A stretch of DNA of 40,000 nucleotides from Candidatus Manganitrophaceae bacterium (lineage in GTDB: Bacteria > Nitrospirota > Nitrospiria > SBBL01 > JAADHI01). The DNA is taken from positions 1-40,000 of the forward strand of contig DUAG01000030.1 of assembly GCA_012960925.1 (NCBI GenBank). Direction: 5' to 3'. This document shows, in pieces, positions 26,975 to 36,253 of the stretch (position 1 is its first letter; every line of letters starts with the position of its first letter). The notes beneath the pieces are model-generated. The model saw only the letters and a list, made by a program, of their open reading frames with translations, searched no databases and was not told where the DNA came from. A program made the translations under genes and the position numbers.

Positions 26975-27013
26975 AACTGGCACCCCAAGCCGAAAGAACT
27001 TGAGGTGCCAGTT
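26975..27013. terminator. Hairpin between convergent genes, probable bidirectional terminator
   Basis: AACTGGCACC (26975-26984) pairs perfectly with GGTGCCAGTT (27004-27013), and CAAG/CTTG extends the stem inside. It sits directly after the aldo/keto reductase stop and before the tpx stop. T-runs are weak on both sides (a TTTCTATATT stretch on the minus side), so termination is likely but not certain. Confidence 0.65.
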
Positions 27014-27040
27014 GGTCCGATGTTCCCGATAAATAAACTT

Positions 27041-27541
27041 TTAGGCAAGCACCGCGAAGGCGGCGTCAAAGTTGGGCTCTTGCGTAATCTCGGGTACCTG
27101 TTCAGTGTAGGTCACCTTACCCGAGCCGTCGACAATCACAATTGCCCTTGAAAGGACACCGGCAAGCGGTCCGGTCGTAATAAGGGCACCATAGTTTTTT
27201 CCAAAATCAGGGGAACGAAACACCGACAGCGGGGTCACATCCTTCAAGCCTTCCGCGCCGCAAAATCGCGCCAGAGCAAAAGGAAGGTCGGCAGAAATGC
27301 AAAGCACCACCGTACCTGCAAGTTTCGAGGCTTCCTCATTAAAACGCTTAACCGAGGCAGAACACACGGGCGTGTCAATGCTGGGAAAAATATTCAGCAC
27401 GACTTTCTTGCCTGAAAAATCGCTCAGGCTTACTTCGGACAAATCGTTCTTCACCAGGGTGAAAGCCGGAGCCGCCGTTCCCACACTCGGCAAATCACCG
27501 GCCGTTTCAATTGGATTTCCTTTCAGGGTAATTTTTGCCAT
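27041..27541 (-). CDS. tpx: Thiol peroxidase (atypical 2-Cys peroxiredoxin)
   Basis: The 166-residue product has the peroxidatic Cys60 in [11 protein letters not shown] and the resolving Cys94 in [10 protein letters not shown], positions typical of Tpx. It reduces hydrogen peroxide and alkyl hydroperoxides with thioredoxin. The ATG at 27541 is preceded by GGAGAGG and replaces the longer frame from 27574. Confidence 0.97.
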   Translation of the reverse strand: MAKITLKGNPIETAGDLPSVGTAAPAFTLVKNDLSEVSLSDFSGKKVVLNIFPSIDTPVCSASVKRFNEEASKLAGTVVLCISADLPFALARFCGAEGLKDVTPLSVFRSPDFGKNYGALITTGPLAGVLSRAIVIVDGSGKVTYTEQVPEITQEPNFDAAFAVLA

Positions 27542-27730
27542 ATTCCTCTCCTTTTTCGTTGACTTTGAGCGCATTACTTCAGGACACCAAACATGGTCAC
27601 ATGAAGCATGTAATAATTCAAGCCCTCTCTTTACTCAGGCTCATCTTTTGAACATGTAAAACGATATACAACGGTCATCCTGCGCCAAAGGGGCAAGCCA
27701 TTCTCCCGACCTAGCTCTAAAAAACAAAAA

Positions 27731-28756
27731 TTACGCACTCGATGTGTGTTCAAAACCCTCAGGGTTTCGGGATTGCCAGCGCCAGACATCGGCACACATT
27801 TCATCAAGGCCCATATCGGCCGACCAATTGAGTTCTCTTCTTGCGATCGCAGGATCGGCAAAACACTGGGCGATATCACCCGGGCGGCGGGCCACAACCT
27901 GATAAGATATTTTTTTACCTGAGGCCTTCTCGAATGCCGCAATCACCTCCAGGACACTGTAGCCTCGCCCTGTTCCTAGGTTGTAGATGACGGTACCGGG
28001 ATTTGATTTTAGTTTTTCCAGGGCCTTCAAGTGACCTGCTGCCAGGTCGACGACATGAATATAATCCCTGACGCCAGTTCCATCAACTGTTGGGTAATCA
28101 TTTCCAAAAATGGAAAGCCGGGCAAGTTTACCGACGGCAACCTGAGAAATGAATGGCAAAAGATTATTCGGGATGCCATTCGGGTTTTCCCCGATTCGCC
28201 CGCTCGGATCTGCGCCGACGGGATTAAAGTAGCGTAACAGAGCAACATTCCAACTTTCGTCTGAACATTGAAGGTCTTGAAGGATTTCTTCAATCATGCG
28301 CTTAGAACGACCATAAGGGTTTGTCGGAGAAAGGGGAAAGTCTTCTTGAATGGGAACTTCTTCGGGATCGCCATAGACCGTGGCAGAAGAGCTGAAGACA
28401 ATATTCTTGACCTGATATTTTTCCATGACTTCACATAAAGAGAGTGTTCCCGCTACGTTATTCCGATAGTAGCGTAATGGGATCGCAACAGATTCTCCAA
28501 CGGCCTTCAGTCCCGCAAAGTGGATCACAGCGTCTATCGAAGACGCTTTGAATACAGCGTCTAGACTTACTTTATCGAGAATGTCCACCTTGTGAAACAG
28601 AAGCTTTTTCCCCGTAAGGGCCTGAACTCTTTTTAAAGATTCTTCCCTGCTATTACACAAATTATCAACAACAATCACTTTATATCCTGCGCTTAACAGG
28701 GCAATGCATGTATGACTTCCGATATACCCTGCCCCTCCGGTCACCAATATTCTCAT
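27731..28756 (-). CDS. galE: UDP-glucose 4-epimerase
   Basis: The product of 341 residues is an extended short-chain dehydrogenase: NAD-binding [12 protein letters not shown] at the N-terminus, catalytic SSSATVYG and YGRSKRMIE, and the substrate-binding NPVGADPSG and [10 protein letters not shown]. It interconverts UDP-glucose and UDP-galactose for surface polysaccharide. The ATG at 28756 follows a TTG that would also be read in frame. It stands alone, without other sugar genes. About 245 bases without a clear gene follow before hflX. Confidence 0.96.
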   Translation of the reverse strand: MRILVTGGAGYIGSHTCIALLSAGYKVIVVDNLCNSREESLKRVQALTGKKLLFHKVDILDKVSLDAVFKASSIDAVIHFAGLKAVGESVAIPLRYYRNNVAGTLSLCEVMEKYQVKNIVFSSSATVYGDPEEVPIQEDFPLSPTNPYGRSKRMIEEILQDLQCSDESWNVALLRYFNPVGADPSGRIGENPNGIPNNLLPFISQVAVGKLARLSIFGNDYPTVDGTGVRDYIHVVDLAAGHLKALEKLKSNPGTVIYNLGTGRGYSVLEVIAAFEKASGKKISYQVVARRPGDIAQCFADPAIARRELNWSADMGLDEMCADVWRWQSRNPEGFEHTSSA

Positions 28757-28990
28757 CAAGAATTCCTTTCTTCGCCTGATCGTTCTAGGATACTACCGAA
28801 CACTTCTATAAATTGCAATTCAAGCGAGTTTTATGTCGAATGCGCACAGCGCGGGAATACTATAGATAATGTCTTTTTCCTCTCGACGCGGAGAATCCTC
28901 GCTGCATTGAAAAGCAAGAGTCCCGTAAAAAAAAGGACTGAAGATCGATTTTAATAATAGAAACTGCTAAGATTTATACGATGAGGTGTT

Positions 28991-29007
28991 AGGAGGGAAA
29001 AGGGACG
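28991..29007 (+). promoter_or_regulatory. Ribosome binding site and apparent ACG start of hflX
   Basis: AGGAGG at 28991-28996 is followed after eight bases by ACG (29005-29007), in frame with hflX. No ATG, GTG or TTG follows in this frame until the TTG at 29110. An ATG at 28981 is in the same frame but is closed by TAG two codons later. Confidence 0.6.
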
Positions 29008-30669
29008 AATATCTATGGACCCACAAACGGCCTGAAGCCGGGACAGATCAAGCGGCTTGAGAAGATTGGCCGCCGGAAGATCAAAGGGGACCAGATTATT
29101 TCGGTCGAGTTGGCCCGCGACCTGACGGCCCTTTCATTTGAAACAGGACGCCAGATCGGGATTCTCGTTGGGAGAGAAGGAAGAATCTACACCCTCCTGG
29201 TCGGGAATCAACGAGAGGTTCTCATCCCCGACCTGAGCAACCTTCGCTTTGGTAAACGGGCCTTACGCGGTGTCCGGCTTGTTCATACCCACCTCAAAGA
29301 TGAACCGCTCAATGACGACGACCTGACCGATTTGGCCCTTCTTCGACTCGACATCATCGCCGCCATCGGCGTCCTCAAGGACGGGTCACCGGGACGGCTC
29401 TATCTCGCCCACCTCCTTCCCCCCAACCCGAGTGAACAGCTTTATGAAATCCATCCTCCGACCACCATCCATCAACTGAACCTTCCCCTGCGCCCCTTTC
29501 TTTTTGCACTTGAAGCGGAGTTCGAGGGACACCAACAGACCGCTGTCGCAACCGGACGAAAAGAACAAGCCATCCTCATCAGTGCCTCGTTAAAACCGAG
29601 AATCGATCAGGAGGCCTCGATGGATGAGTTGGCCGAACTCAGCCGGTCGGCGGGTATTGGAGCAATCGATCGGGTCATCCAGCGTCCGAAAGCGCTTCAC
29701 CCGAAATATCTCCTCGGTCAGGGAAAACTGAAGGAGGTCATTATGAAGGCTCTGCAACGTCAGGCCAACCTCTTGATCTTTGACCAAAACCTGAGCCCCC
29801 TTCAGGTCAAAACCATCGGAGAAGTCACAGAAATGAAGGTCCTGGACCGGACACAGTTGATCCTGGATATCTTTGCCCAACGGGCACACAGCAGGGAGGC
29901 GAAGGTGCAGGTTGAACTCGCGCAGCTTCGCTATCGGCTTCCCCGCCTGGCAGAGCGGAGTACAGCCCTGTCGCGACTGACCGGAGGAATCGGGGGGAGA
30001 GGTCCGGGAGAAACCCGGCTTGAGATCGACCGACGACGGTCCCGGGACCGAATCGCACGCCTGGAGCGGGAGTTAACGTCATTGGCCGCGGCCCGTGCCC
30101 GGCGGCGGATGAAGCGGATCGACCGGCGTATCCCCATTCTCTCGATTGTCGGCTATACCAATGCGGGGAAATCAACTCTTCTGAATACCCTCACAAAGAG
30201 TCAGGTTAAGACAAAGGATCTCCTCTTTGCGACGCTCGATACCTCAACACGCCGCCTCCGCTTTCCAAGGGAAAGAGAGGTCATCCTCACGGATACGGTC
30301 GGCTTCATTCAGTCCCTCCCCGTTGACCTGCTTGGGGCCTTCCGCTCTACCCTGGATGAACTCCGGGACGCCCATCTCCTCATCCACCTTGTAGACATCA
30401 GCAGCGCGAGACTGGAGCAGCAGATCGAAACGGTCAAGCTTATCCTCTCCGACCTGGAATTGTCGGAAACACCCTGCCTGCTTGTCTTCAATAAAATGGA
30501 CCAGGTCAATCCCGAGATCGTCCAGATCCTCTGCAAACGCTACGACGCCATTGCCATCTCCGCACGGCAAACAGAAGGTCTAAGTTCTCTCCTTGCCGTC
30601 ATAGAAGATCTCCTCTGGAAGAAAGAAATCGGGCTTGAACGGCTGCGTCTGACCTCCCTCATTCCATGA
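29005..30669 (+). CDS. hflX: GTPase HflX (ribosome-splitting GTPase)
   Basis: The product has the HflX N-terminal domain (PKALHPKYLLGQGKLKEV, FDQNLSPLQV), a coiled linker (GPGETRLEIDRRRSRDRIARLE) and the GTPase domain with G1 GYTNAGKSTLL, G3 DTVGFIQSLP and G4 NKMD. HflX splits stalled ribosomes. The family's N-terminal stretch (NIYGPTNGLKPGQIKRLEKI) is present in frame upstream of the first normal start codon (TTG, 29110), so I place the start at the ACG at 29005 behind a perfect Shine-Dalgarno; ACG may be a mutated ATG. Core function should be intact whichever start is used. Confidence 0.93.
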   Translation, partial: TNIYGPTNGLKPGQIKRLEKIGRRKIKGDQIISVELARDLTALSFETGRQIGILVGREGRIYTLLVGNQREVLIPDLSNLRFGKRALRGVRLVHTHLKDEPLNDDDLTDLALLRLDIIAAIGVLKDGSPGRLYLAHLLPPNPSEQLYEIHPPTTIHQLNLPLRPFLFALEAEFEGHQQTAVATGRKEQAILISASLKPRIDQEASMDELAELSRSAGIGAIDRVIQRPKALHPKYLLGQGKLKEVIMKALQRQANLLIFDQNLSPLQVKTIGEVTEMKVLDRTQLILDIFAQRAHSREAKVQVELAQLRYRLPRLAERSTALSRLTGGIGGRGPGETRLEIDRRRSRDRIARLERELTSLAAARARRRMKRIDRRIPILSIVGYTNAGKSTLLNTLTKSQVKTKDLLFATLDTSTRRLRFPREREVILTDTVGFIQSLPVDLLGAFRSTLDELRDAHLLIHLVDISSARLEQQIETVKLILSDLELSETPCLLVFNKMDQVNPEIVQILCKRYDAIAISARQTEGLSSLLAVIEDLLWKKEIGLERLRLTSLIP

Positions 30670-30681
30670 TTTAGAGACTGG

Positions 30682-30800
30682 AAACCGCCGATTCGCCTGG
30701 AATACTTCGTTATCGGCCAAAGTCTTCCCCACCGTAAAGGAGGACGCTTCGATCACCCTTATGATCTCTAGCCTTGTCTTCGCAGGCGACTTGACGGTTT
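30682..30800. repeat. Imperfect palindromic intergenic repeat, copy R2
   Basis: This copy of about 119 bases has ends AAACCGCCGATTCGCCTG and CAGGCGACTTGACGGTTT that pair at 15 of 18 positions. The interior shares ATACTTCGTTATCGGCCAAA, GCTTCG and GCCTTGTCT with copy R1 at 16456-16565. It fills the hflX-ppsR gap. Confidence 0.8.
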
Positions 30801-30840
30801 ATCGTATCTTGGTGTCTTGGTTTTGATGCCGGAATCAACT

Positions 30841-31665
30841 ATGATGCCCACTATGGAAAAACGCCAGATTTTTGTGCTCTCGGATGCGACCGGAGAAACG
30901 GCGGAGAAGATCACCCGAGCCGCACTATCACAGTTTTCAAATGCCAAGACGGTATTGGTTCGTCGTCATCACATCCGAACCGAAAACCAGATTACGACCG
31001 TCTTGGATGAAATAGAATCGAAAAAAGGTCTTATCATCTATACCTTTGTTTCGGAATCCTTACGATTGACAATCAGAGAACGCGCACTTAAGTCCAATCT
31101 GATGGCCGTCGATATGCTCGGCCCCCTCTTAACCGCCATGAGCCATTTCTTCGATATTCGCCCTCAATCCGACCCCGGCCGCCTTCATCGCGTTGACACC
31201 GATTACTTTGGCCGCATCGAGGCCGTTCAGTTTACGGTAAAACATGATGACGGTCAGAACCTCCAGGGGATCCCTCAGGCCGATATTGTCCTGGTCGGCC
31301 CTTCACGGACCGCCAAGACCCCTCTGTCAATCTACCTTGCACGGCATGGATACAAGGTCGCCAACGTTCCGCTCGTCCTCAACATTCCCCTCCCGAAAGT
31401 GCTTGAAATGATCGCTCAGGAGCGCGTCGTCGCCCTGATCATCGATCCTCGGCGACTGCAGGAAATCCGGGAAGCCCGCTTAAAAAAGCTCAAGCAGGAG
31501 ATCACGGACTACGCCAAACTAGAATCAATTGTCGAAGAACTCAAGAACTGCCGCAGGGTCTATCGTGCCAATCCAAAATGGAGCATTGTCGATGTGACTG
31601 GCCGGGCCGTTGAAGAAGTAGCGGCCGATATCATGAGCCTGTTTCGTCAAAGAGAACTGTTCTAA
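30841..31665 (+). CDS. ppsR: Pyruvate, water dikinase regulatory protein (PSRP/DUF299 family)
   Basis: The product of about 274 residues starts with QIFVLSDATGETAEKI and has the P-loop-like VLVGPSRTAKTPLSIYLA and NVPLVLNIPLP. Members are ADP-dependent kinase/pyrophosphorylases that switch PEP synthase or pyruvate phosphate dikinase off and on. The target enzyme gene is not in the window. The start is not sharply defined: ATG at 30841 or 30853 are both reasonable, and no strong ribosome binding site is visible. Confidence 0.93.
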   Translation: MMPTMEKRQIFVLSDATGETAEKITRAALSQFSNAKTVLVRRHHIRTENQITTVLDEIESKKGLIIYTFVSESLRLTIRERALKSNLMAVDMLGPLLTAMSHFFDIRPQSDPGRLHRVDTDYFGRIEAVQFTVKHDDGQNLQGIPQADIVLVGPSRTAKTPLSIYLARHGYKVANVPLVLNIPLPKVLEMIAQERVVALIIDPRRLQEIREARLKKLKQEITDYAKLESIVEELKNCRRVYRANPKWSIVDVTGRAVEEVAADIMSLFRQRELF

Positions 31666-31729
31666 ACCTCTCTTATAGAATTATCTCCAAGATCCGTTCT
31701 CCTGGCCCGGGCGGAGGCGTTCTGGGTGG

Positions 31730-31758
31730 TTGACCCATATAAAATGAGATGGTAGACT
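31730..31758 (+). promoter_or_regulatory. Promoter of the proteasome gene cluster
   Basis: The plus strand has TTGACC (31730-31735), 17 bases, TAGACT (31753-31758). The predicted start near 31765 gives a leader of about 50 bases before the arc ATG. No operator-like repeat was noticed. Confidence 0.7.
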
Positions 31759-31813
31759 TATTTCTATAGGGGGAAGGTGTTCTCTTCAGTATCGTCGTTT
31801 GAGAGGTGCAGTC

Positions 31814-33580
31814 ATGGCGGGTTCAAGGAAAGGACAGGAAGACCAGAATCCCTTTAAATACACCATGAAGAAACTTTCTAGGCAGTTTGGCGGGTCTGAT
31901 CCTGAAACAACAATTGGCGAATATGAGCGAGAGAAAGAAAAACTCCTGAGCCAAGTCGCTTCTATGGAGCCGGAATTGAGGGAATTGCACCAATCCCGCA
32001 TGCAGCTCGATCAGGCCTTCAAGCAGAACGAGAAACTCTCTGCCGCCTTGCTTGAGGCAAAACACCAAATAGAATCCCTGAGGGCTGAAATTGAAAAACT
32101 GACCAGCCCTCCCGCCAGCTATGCCGTTTTTTCAGGTGTAAACGAAGATGGAAGCGCCAATGTCTTTGTGTCGGGCCGAAAGATGAAGGTCAACATTCAT
32201 CCCGACATCTCCTCAAAAGATTTGAAAAAAGGCCAACAGGTAGTCCTGAATGAAGCCCTCAACATGGTAGAGGTCTGCGCGTTTGATCCGCACGGTGAAA
32301 TCGCAAAAGTTAAAGATCTTCTAGGGAAAGACAGGGCGGTGGTCACGCTCCGCGCAGATGAGGAACGCGTGGTTTCTCTGGCCGATCCATTGCTGGATGA
32401 AAAAATTTCGGTCGGGGACCATCTCCTTTTTGATGCCCGTTCAGGGTATGCCCTTGAAAAAATTCCAAAATCTGAGCTGGAAGAGATCATTCTCGAAGAG
32501 ATCCCGGATGTCACTTACGACAATATCGGCGGACTCAAAGAGCAGATTGAGCAGGTCCGGGATGCGGTGGAACTTCCCTTTCTCCACCCGGAACTGTTTG
32601 CCGAATACAAACTGCTGCCTCCCAAGGGGATTCTTCTTTACGGCCCCCCCGGATGCGGAAAAACACTCATTGCAAAAGCCGTTGCCGCCTCAATCGCCAA
32701 GAAGATGAGTCAGCGTTCTGGCAGGGAACTCCGGAGTTTTTTCCTCCATGTAAAGGGTCCTGAATTACTAAATAAATATGTTGGAGAAAGTGAACGGCAG
32801 ATTCGGGAGGTCTTTAAGAAAGCAAAGGAACGCGCGGAAGACGGTAATCCTGTTATCGTTTTCTTTGACGAAATGGACGCCCTTTTCCGAACGAGGGGAA
32901 CCGGCATTTCCTCAGACATGGAAGCGACAATTGTTCCACAGTTCTTATCAGAGATAGATGGCGTAGAGCGCCTTAAGAATGTCATTGTAATCGGCGCAAG
33001 TAACCGTCAGGACTTGCTGGATCCAGCCGTTTTACGGGCAGGGAGACTCGATATCAAGATCAAGATTGAACGCCCGGATGAGAAAGCCGCAATTGACATT
33101 TTCAAGAAATACCTGACAGAGGACCTCCCCTACCATTCTGAGGAAGTAGAAAAAGCCGGAGGCAACCAGAAAAAGGTTGTCGAGCACCTGGTAACCGCCG
33201 CCGTAGACGAGATGTACAGTGTCCGCGAAGAGAATAAATTTTTGGAGGTCACTTACGCCAATGGAGAAAAAGAGATCTTCTACTTCAAAGACTTCTCCAG
33301 CGGAGCCATGATCGAGGGAGTTGTCTCCAGGGCAAAAAAATATGCGATTAACCGGATGTTGGATACCGAGGTCATGGGTTTAAAAGAAGAAGACCTTATC
33401 CATGCCATCAAGGACGAATTCAAAGAGAACGAAGACCTTCCCAACACGACCAATCCGGATGACTGGGCGAAGATTGCGGGCAGGAACACCGAAAAGATCA
33501 TCCATGTTCGTACCATGGCCGGAAGAAGCGCGGCAGATACCAAAAAAATAGAAACGGTCTCGACGGGACATTATCTATAA
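31814..33580 (+). CDS. arc: Proteasome-associated ATPase ARC/Mpa
   Basis: The 588-residue AAA protein has an N-terminal coiled coil (about 35-97) that in Mpa captures Pup, two OB-like domains (about 100-225), and the AAA core with Walker A GPPGCGKT (277-284), Walker B VIVFFDEMD (347-355) and the LRAGRLD arginine-finger region. The C-terminus ends GHYL, with the penultimate tyrosine that in mycobacterial Mpa (GQYL) docks into the 20S alpha ring. It unfolds pupylated proteins and feeds them to PrcAB. The ATG at 31814 has GAGG seven bases upstream. It heads arc-dop-pup-prcB-prcA-pafA. Confidence 0.97.
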   Translation: MAGSRKGQEDQNPFKYTMKKLSRQFGGSDPETTIGEYEREKEKLLSQVASMEPELRELHQSRMQLDQAFKQNEKLSAALLEAKHQIESLRAEIEKLTSPPASYAVFSGVNEDGSANVFVSGRKMKVNIHPDISSKDLKKGQQVVLNEALNMVEVCAFDPHGEIAKVKDLLGKDRAVVTLRADEERVVSLADPLLDEKISVGDHLLFDARSGYALEKIPKSELEEIILEEIPDVTYDNIGGLKEQIEQVRDAVELPFLHPELFAEYKLLPPKGILLYGPPGCGKTLIAKAVAASIAKKMSQRSGRELRSFFLHVKGPELLNKYVGESERQIREVFKKAKERAEDGNPVIVFFDEMDALFRTRGTGISSDMEATIVPQFLSEIDGVERLKNVIVIGASNRQDLLDPAVLRAGRLDIKIKIERPDEKAAIDIFKKYLTEDLPYHSEEVEKAGGNQKKVVEHLVTAAVDEMYSVREENKFLEVTYANGEKEIFYFKDFSSGAMIEGVVSRAKKYAINRMLDTEVMGLKEEDLIHAIKDEFKENEDLPNTTNPDDWAKIAGRNTEKIIHVRTMAGRSAADTKKIETVSTGHYL

Positions 33581-33585
33581 GGAAG

Positions 33586-33692
33586 AGTACCTATTCAACA
33601 TACCAGTATTTTTCTTCAGAGTAAGGCGCGAGGATTCGAGCACCGCAGCAACACCGCCATGGAGGAAAAGAGGGGCGTTCTGGGTCGGTACT
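33586..33692. repeat. Possible palindromic repeat between arc and dop (R4)
   Basis: The segment is bounded by AGTACC and GGTACT. Read on the minus strand its interior carries GCTGCG and, about 16 bases on, CCTCGCGCCTT, the same order of blocks (CTGCG, then GCGCCTT) as in R3 at 36936-37070. Similarity to R1 and R2 is weak. It occupies most of the arc-dop gap, which has no gene. Confidence 0.4.
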
Positions 33693-33739
33693 AAATAGAT
33701 CGGTGTTCAGCTGGGGACCCCATCGGAGATCTGATAGCA

Positions 33740-35215
33740 ATGAAGCGGATATTGGGAACCGAGACCGAATTTGGAATTGCCAACATGGGTTTCGGAGGGA
33801 CAGATCCCGTTTCAAATTCCATCTTCCTGGTCAACAATTATCCATACCTCCCCTCCTCTTCTGTCATTTGGGATTATGAAAACGAAAATCCCCTGCGCGA
33901 CGCCCGCGGGTTTGAGGCCGATGGGGAACGCGAGTCTCCCGGGCCTGAATACAATCGGCTCCTCAATAAACTTCTCCCGAATGGAGGGCGCCTTTATGTC
34001 GATGGCGCTCATCCTGAATATTCCACTCCAGAATGTACAAATCCCCTTGATCTCGTCGCATATGAAAAAGCCGGGGAACGTATTCTTGAGAGATGCGTCG
34101 AAATCTCGGAACACCTTGAGGGAAAGGAAAAACAACTTTCCATCTATAAAAATAACACCGATGGCAAGGGAAACAGTTACGGTTATCATGAAAACTACCT
34201 GGTTTCCCGTCAACTCTCTTTTGACAAGATCGTCTCACAACTCATGCCCTTCCTGGTCACAAGACAGATCTACGCAGGTTCAGGAAAAGTTGGATCGGAA
34301 AACAGGACAGAACCGGCTGAATACCAGATTTCCCAACGTGCCGACTTCTTCGAGGTCCGGGTCGACCTGAACACCATGGTCAAACGCCCCATCATCAATA
34401 CACGGGATGAACCGCATGCCGATCCGGCACGTTATCGGCGTTTACATGTGATTGTCGGAGATGCAAACATGTCAGAGGTGACGACCTTCCTGAAGGTCGG
34501 AACCCTGTCTCTTGTTCTGGCCATGATTGAAGAGGGCCGGGAAGTTCAGGGTGTTGATCTGGAAGATCCTGTCCGGAGCATCAAAGAGGTTTCACGGGAT
34601 TTAACGGTGAAAAGGCAAATCAAGCTCTCCAGAGGAGTGGCGTGGTCTGCAGTTGATATTCAGAGGGCCTATCTGGAACAGGCAGAAGCCCACTTTTCCC
34701 AGAATAATGATCCAACCACGAAGGACATCCTTCAAAGGTGGCGTTCTGTCCTGACAAAGCTCGAAGAAGATCCGATGCAGCTTTCCCGTGAAATTGACTG
34801 GGTGATTAAGAAGGACTTGATCGAGTCATACATGCAGCGAAAAGGCTGCGACTGGACAGACGCCCGCGTACAGATGATGGACCTTCAGTATCACAATGTT
34901 GTTCAAGGAAAAGGCCTCTATTACTCACTCGAGCGGGGGAATTATGTTGAACGCTTGATCACCCCGGAGGCCTTGACCAACGCAGAGGAATTCCCTCCGG
35001 AAGAGACACGCGCCTATTTCCGAGGGACATGCCTTAAGAAGTTCTCTAAACAAATTTATGCGGCCAGTTGGACTTCACTCTTATTCGATCTCGGGAACGG
35101 GGCCATCAAAAAAATACCCCTCTTGGATCCGCTGAAAGGGAGTCGGGACTTGGTCGGTCCTATCCTCGATAAGGCTGAATCGGTTGACGCTTTACTGAAG
35201 ATGATTTCGACATGA
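33740..35215 (+). CDS. dop: Depupylase/deamidase Dop
   Basis: The 491-residue product belongs to the Pup ligase/carboxylate-amine ligase-like family: metal-binding GTETEFG at the N-terminus, the Dop-specific WDYENENPLRDARGF, and the putative nucleophile Asp88 in RLYVDGAHPEYSTPEC (Asp94 in mycobacterial Dop, from memory), then YKNNTDGKGNSYGYHENYL and IINTRDEPHADPARYRRLHVIVGD. WDYE...PLRDARGF separates it from PafA. Dop removes Pup from proteins and, in species with Gln-ended Pup, deamidates it. Here Pup already ends in Glu, so depupylation should be its main task. It is 11 bases upstream of pup. Confidence 0.96.
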   Translation: MKRILGTETEFGIANMGFGGTDPVSNSIFLVNNYPYLPSSSVIWDYENENPLRDARGFEADGERESPGPEYNRLLNKLLPNGGRLYVDGAHPEYSTPECTNPLDLVAYEKAGERILERCVEISEHLEGKEKQLSIYKNNTDGKGNSYGYHENYLVSRQLSFDKIVSQLMPFLVTRQIYAGSGKVGSENRTEPAEYQISQRADFFEVRVDLNTMVKRPIINTRDEPHADPARYRRLHVIVGDANMSEVTTFLKVGTLSLVLAMIEEGREVQGVDLEDPVRSIKEVSRDLTVKRQIKLSRGVAWSAVDIQRAYLEQAEAHFSQNNDPTTKDILQRWRSVLTKLEEDPMQLSREIDWVIKKDLIESYMQRKGCDWTDARVQMMDLQYHNVVQGKGLYYSLERGNYVERLITPEALTNAEEFPPEETRAYFRGTCLKKFSKQIYAASWTSLLFDLGNGAIKKIPLLDPLKGSRDLVGPILDKAESVDALLKMIST

Positions 35216-35226
35216 GGTGATCTTAA

Positions 35227-35427
35227 ATGGCAAAACAGGAAAAAAAGAGAGCGCAAAAAAAACAGTCAGCCCATAAAGAAGAAGCGGTTTCCGCAAACCC
35301 CGAAGTCATCGAAAAAGGAAAGAAAATAAAGGAAGACCTCGATAAAATCATGGATGAAATTGATGATGTTCTAGAAGAAAATGCTGAAGAGTTTATCAAA
35401 AACTATGTTCAGAAAGGGGGAGAATAG
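35227..35427 (+). CDS. pup: Prokaryotic ubiquitin-like protein Pup, Glu-ended
   Basis: The 66-residue product has a lysine-rich disordered N-terminus and the conserved Pup C-terminal half: DEIDDVLEENAEEFIKNYVQ then KGGE. Mycobacterial Pup ends GGQ and must be deamidated by Dop; this one is encoded with the terminal glutamate that PafA uses to form an isopeptide bond to lysine. The gene sits between dop and prcB, and its stop (TAG) overlaps the GTG start of prcB by one base. Small, but the assignment is secure from sequence and context. Confidence 0.97.
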   Translation: MAKQEKKRAQKKQSAHKEEAVSANPEVIEKGKKIKEDLDKIMDEIDDVLEENAEEFIKNYVQKGGE

Positions 35428-36251
35428 TGGCTGCATTTCAGTTCAACGATCCCGGCTCCAGCTTTCATCACCTGTTGATCTCGAACACGCCTTCTCTGTC
35501 CTCCCTCGCTCGGGGGGAATGGGGGAAGACCGGACTTCCGGGAGCCCACCCTTCTGAAAGAAAAGATCTCGGACAAATGGTCCCTCACGGCACGACGGTT
35601 CTGGCCTTGCGATATCAAGAAGGCGTCATCATGGCGGGAGACCGCCGAGCAACGGAAGGGTATACGATCTCGGAACGCCGGATTGAAAAGGTTCACAAAG
35701 CCGACGCCACGTCCGCCATCGCCATCGCAGGTGCGGCCGGCCCCTGCCTGGAACTGACCCGCCTCTTTCAGACCGAACTCGAGCATTATGAAAAGCTGGA
35801 GGGGGTAGAACTCTCCATGGACGGGAAAGCGAATAAACTCGCCCAAATGATCAAGGCAAATCTTCCGATGGCAATGCAGGGTCTGGTCGTCGTTCCTATT
35901 TTTTCCGGTTATGATCTGAAACGGGAGACAGGGCGCATTTTTAAATATGACATTGCAGGCGGACGATATGAGGAGACGGAGTATTACGCCATCGGGTCCG
36001 GCGGAAAGGATGCGCGAGGAACAATGAAAAAAATATTCAAGATTGACCTTCACAGGGACAAAGCTATCCGCGTCGCACTTGAAGCGCTTTATGACGCAGC
36101 GGAAGCCGATGTCGCCACCGGCGGGCCGGACCTGGTCCGGGGGATCTTCCCCAACGTGAAGGTGATCACCCAACAAGGCGTAAAAGATGTCGGGGATGAA
36201 GAGATCAGGACATTGCTTGAGGAAATGGTCCAGGAACTGGGAGGAAGATAA
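35427..36251 (+). CDS. prcB: Proteasome beta subunit (catalytic)
   Basis: The 274-residue precursor has a propeptide of about 55 residues followed by the processing site HG/TTVLALRY. After cleavage Thr56 becomes the N-terminal nucleophile. The catalytic partners fall at the right spacing: Asp72 (position 17, in MAGDRRAT) and Lys88 (position 33, in RRIEKVHK). The beta rings carry the peptidase sites of the 20S core. It starts with GTG overlapping the pup stop, indicating translational coupling, and is followed two bases later by prcA. Confidence 0.97.
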   Translation: MAAFQFNDPGSSFHHLLISNTPSLSSLARGEWGKTGLPGAHPSERKDLGQMVPHGTTVLALRYQEGVIMAGDRRATEGYTISERRIEKVHKADATSAIAIAGAAGPCLELTRLFQTELEHYEKLEGVELSMDGKANKLAQMIKANLPMAMQGLVVVPIFSGYDLKRETGRIFKYDIAGGRYEETEYYAIGSGGKDARGTMKKIFKIDLHRDKAIRVALEALYDAAEADVATGGPDLVRGIFPNVKVITQQGVKDVGDEEIRTLLEEMVQELGGR

Positions 36252-36253
36252 GT

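Noticed and set aside
33812..34238. Minus-strand frames opposite dop
   Set aside because: Antisense shadows; dop on the other strand is continuous and motif-rich.
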